Origin: Clostridia bacterium
Lineage (GTDB): Bacteria; Bacillota_A; Clostridia; Oscillospirales; Acutalibacteraceae
Reading direction: 5' to 3'
NCBI GenBank assembly: GCA_017445685.1
Contig: JAFSTS010000272.1
Span: 1-16,068 of the forward strand
DNA length: 16,068 nucleotides
A program made the translations under genes and the position numbers. Position 1 is the first letter of the stretch, and each line of letters begins with the position of its first letter. Under the pieces are notes generated by a model. That model made no database searches and was not told the origin of the DNA. It was given only the letters and a program-made list of their open reading frames with translations. Of this stretch, positions 15,670 to 16,068 are shown piece by piece.

Positions 15670-15713
15670 TTGCTTATTTGGTAAAAATGATATATCATTA
15701 TTAAAAAGGGGTG
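15670..15713 (+). promoter_or_regulatory. Possible promoter, palindrome and ribosome binding site of the AraC gene
   Basis: TTGCTT (15670-15675) and TATCAT (15693-15698) lie 17 bases apart and could be a promoter. The resulting leader would be only about 14 bases, so the assignment is uncertain. The -10 is embedded in a perfect 14-base palindrome, AATGATATATCATT, at 15686-15699. A good ribosome binding site (AAGGGGTG) at 15706-15713 precedes the ATG at 15719. The whole 131-base gap between the divergent genes is AT-rich and otherwise holds only the uxaC promoter. Confidence 0.5.
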
Positions 15714-15718
15714 ATTGC

Positions 15719-16068
15719 ATGCAGATCGTTTCGGAATATGAAAGCAGTACTGTAAGAGTACAGCATATGCGGTCCCTGCATCCTTATGAGGATGATTTTT
15801 CCATGCATGCGCACAACACCAATGAAATTCTTTTCTTTCTGAACGGCGACGCGACATAGATGGTCGAGGGAAAAGAGTATAAGCTTGTTTCCGGCTGTAT
15901 CATGCTTATGATGCACGGCGAAGCGCATATGCTTAAGCTTAAGTCTGATACGCTTTACGAGAGGATAGTTATAAATTTTACCGACGATTTTCTGCACGAT
16001 CCCGCGTTATGCGAAGGGCTTTTAGAGCCATTTCTTAAGAAGCCGCTCGGAAGCGACAATTATTTTGA
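15719..16068 (+). pseudogene. AraC-type regulator, N-terminal cupin part, interrupted by TAG at codon 47, runs off the window
   Basis: The frame from the ATG at 15719 reads MQIVSEYESSTVRVQHM, then FSMHAHNTNEILFFLNGDAT, a TAG at 15857-15859, and continues in the same frame with MVEGKEYKLVSGCIMLMMHG and on to the right edge without another stop. This is the cupin sensor domain of AraC-family regulators, where an aromatic residue normally stands at the TAG, as in a T-Y-x-V-E-G-K pattern. A single base change from TAC or TAT explains it. The helix-turn-helix part lies beyond the window. An ATG follows the TAG directly (15860), but with no ribosome binding site, so restart would yield a truncated sensor. 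Position and orientation suggest regulation of the divergent uxaC operon. The family call rests on the N-terminal domain alone; sequencing error is possible. Confidence 0.72.

Noticed and set aside
15857..15859. General reassignment of TAG to an amino acid in this organism
   Set aside because: mreB ends in TAG exactly where its protein should end and directly before the ribosome binding site of the next gene, so TAG appears to work as a normal stop here.
15645..15997. Minus-strand open frames overlapping the interrupted AraC gene
   Set aside because: No domain is recognisable, and the plus-strand frame shows clear AraC cupin sequence on both sides of the stop.

Overview
The window looks like chromosomal DNA from an anaerobic member of the Clostridia, probably a gut or rumen Oscillospiraceae-like organism. 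The reasons are [FeFe]-hydrogenase maturation genes, a DUF4364 protein, AGGAGG-type ribosome binding sites, sigma-A type promoters and hexuronate catabolism. Genes are densely packed: no gap exceeds about 150 bases, and I see no phage, insertion sequence, CRISPR, tRNA or rRNA. The genus is an inference and cannot be fixed from this window.

Layout. (1) Positions 1-2823, plus strand: the tail of a TM1266-type hydrogenase regulator, then hydG and hydF, closed by a strong intrinsic terminator. (2) Positions 2821-7977, minus strand, read right to left from a promoter at 7949-7977: recD2 helicase, comF-like phosphoribosyltransferase, an mreB paralogue, a DUF4364 protein and a zinc-ribbon membrane protein, all overlapping or within about 15 bases of each other. 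(3) Positions 7985-8854, minus strand: an M14 carboxypeptidase-fold protein that has lost its zinc ligands. (4) Positions 8910-11289, plus strand: a consensus-like extended -10 promoter driving a NUDIX hydrolase and a GH13 oligo-1,6-glucosidase, ending at a bidirectional terminator shared with the next operon. (5) Positions 11288-15648, minus strand, read right to left: uxaC, an SDR fructuronate reductase (uxuB type), a TIM-barrel sugar isomerase/epimerase-like protein and a Gfo/Idh/MocA oxidoreductase. (6) From 15719 to the right edge, plus strand and divergent: the start of an AraC-type regulator with an in-frame TAG at codon 47.

How the genes work together. HydG and HydF build the hydrogenase H-cluster, so the organism probably makes or uses H2. 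UxaC plus the SDR reductase turn glucuronate or galacturonate into mannonate or altronate. The other two genes of that operon suggest an additional sugar oxidation/isomerisation step, but mannonate dehydratase and the KDG kinase and aldolase are not in view. The divergent AraC gene is the natural candidate regulator of that operon. The GH13 enzyme would cleave short alpha-1,6-linked glucans inside the cell.

Most worth a second look: the amber codon in the AraC gene, the zinc-ligand-free M14 protein, the unassigned oxidoreductase/isomerase pair in the hexuronate operon, and mreB placed in a recD2-comF operon. I found no clear evidence of a wholly new defence or mobile system.
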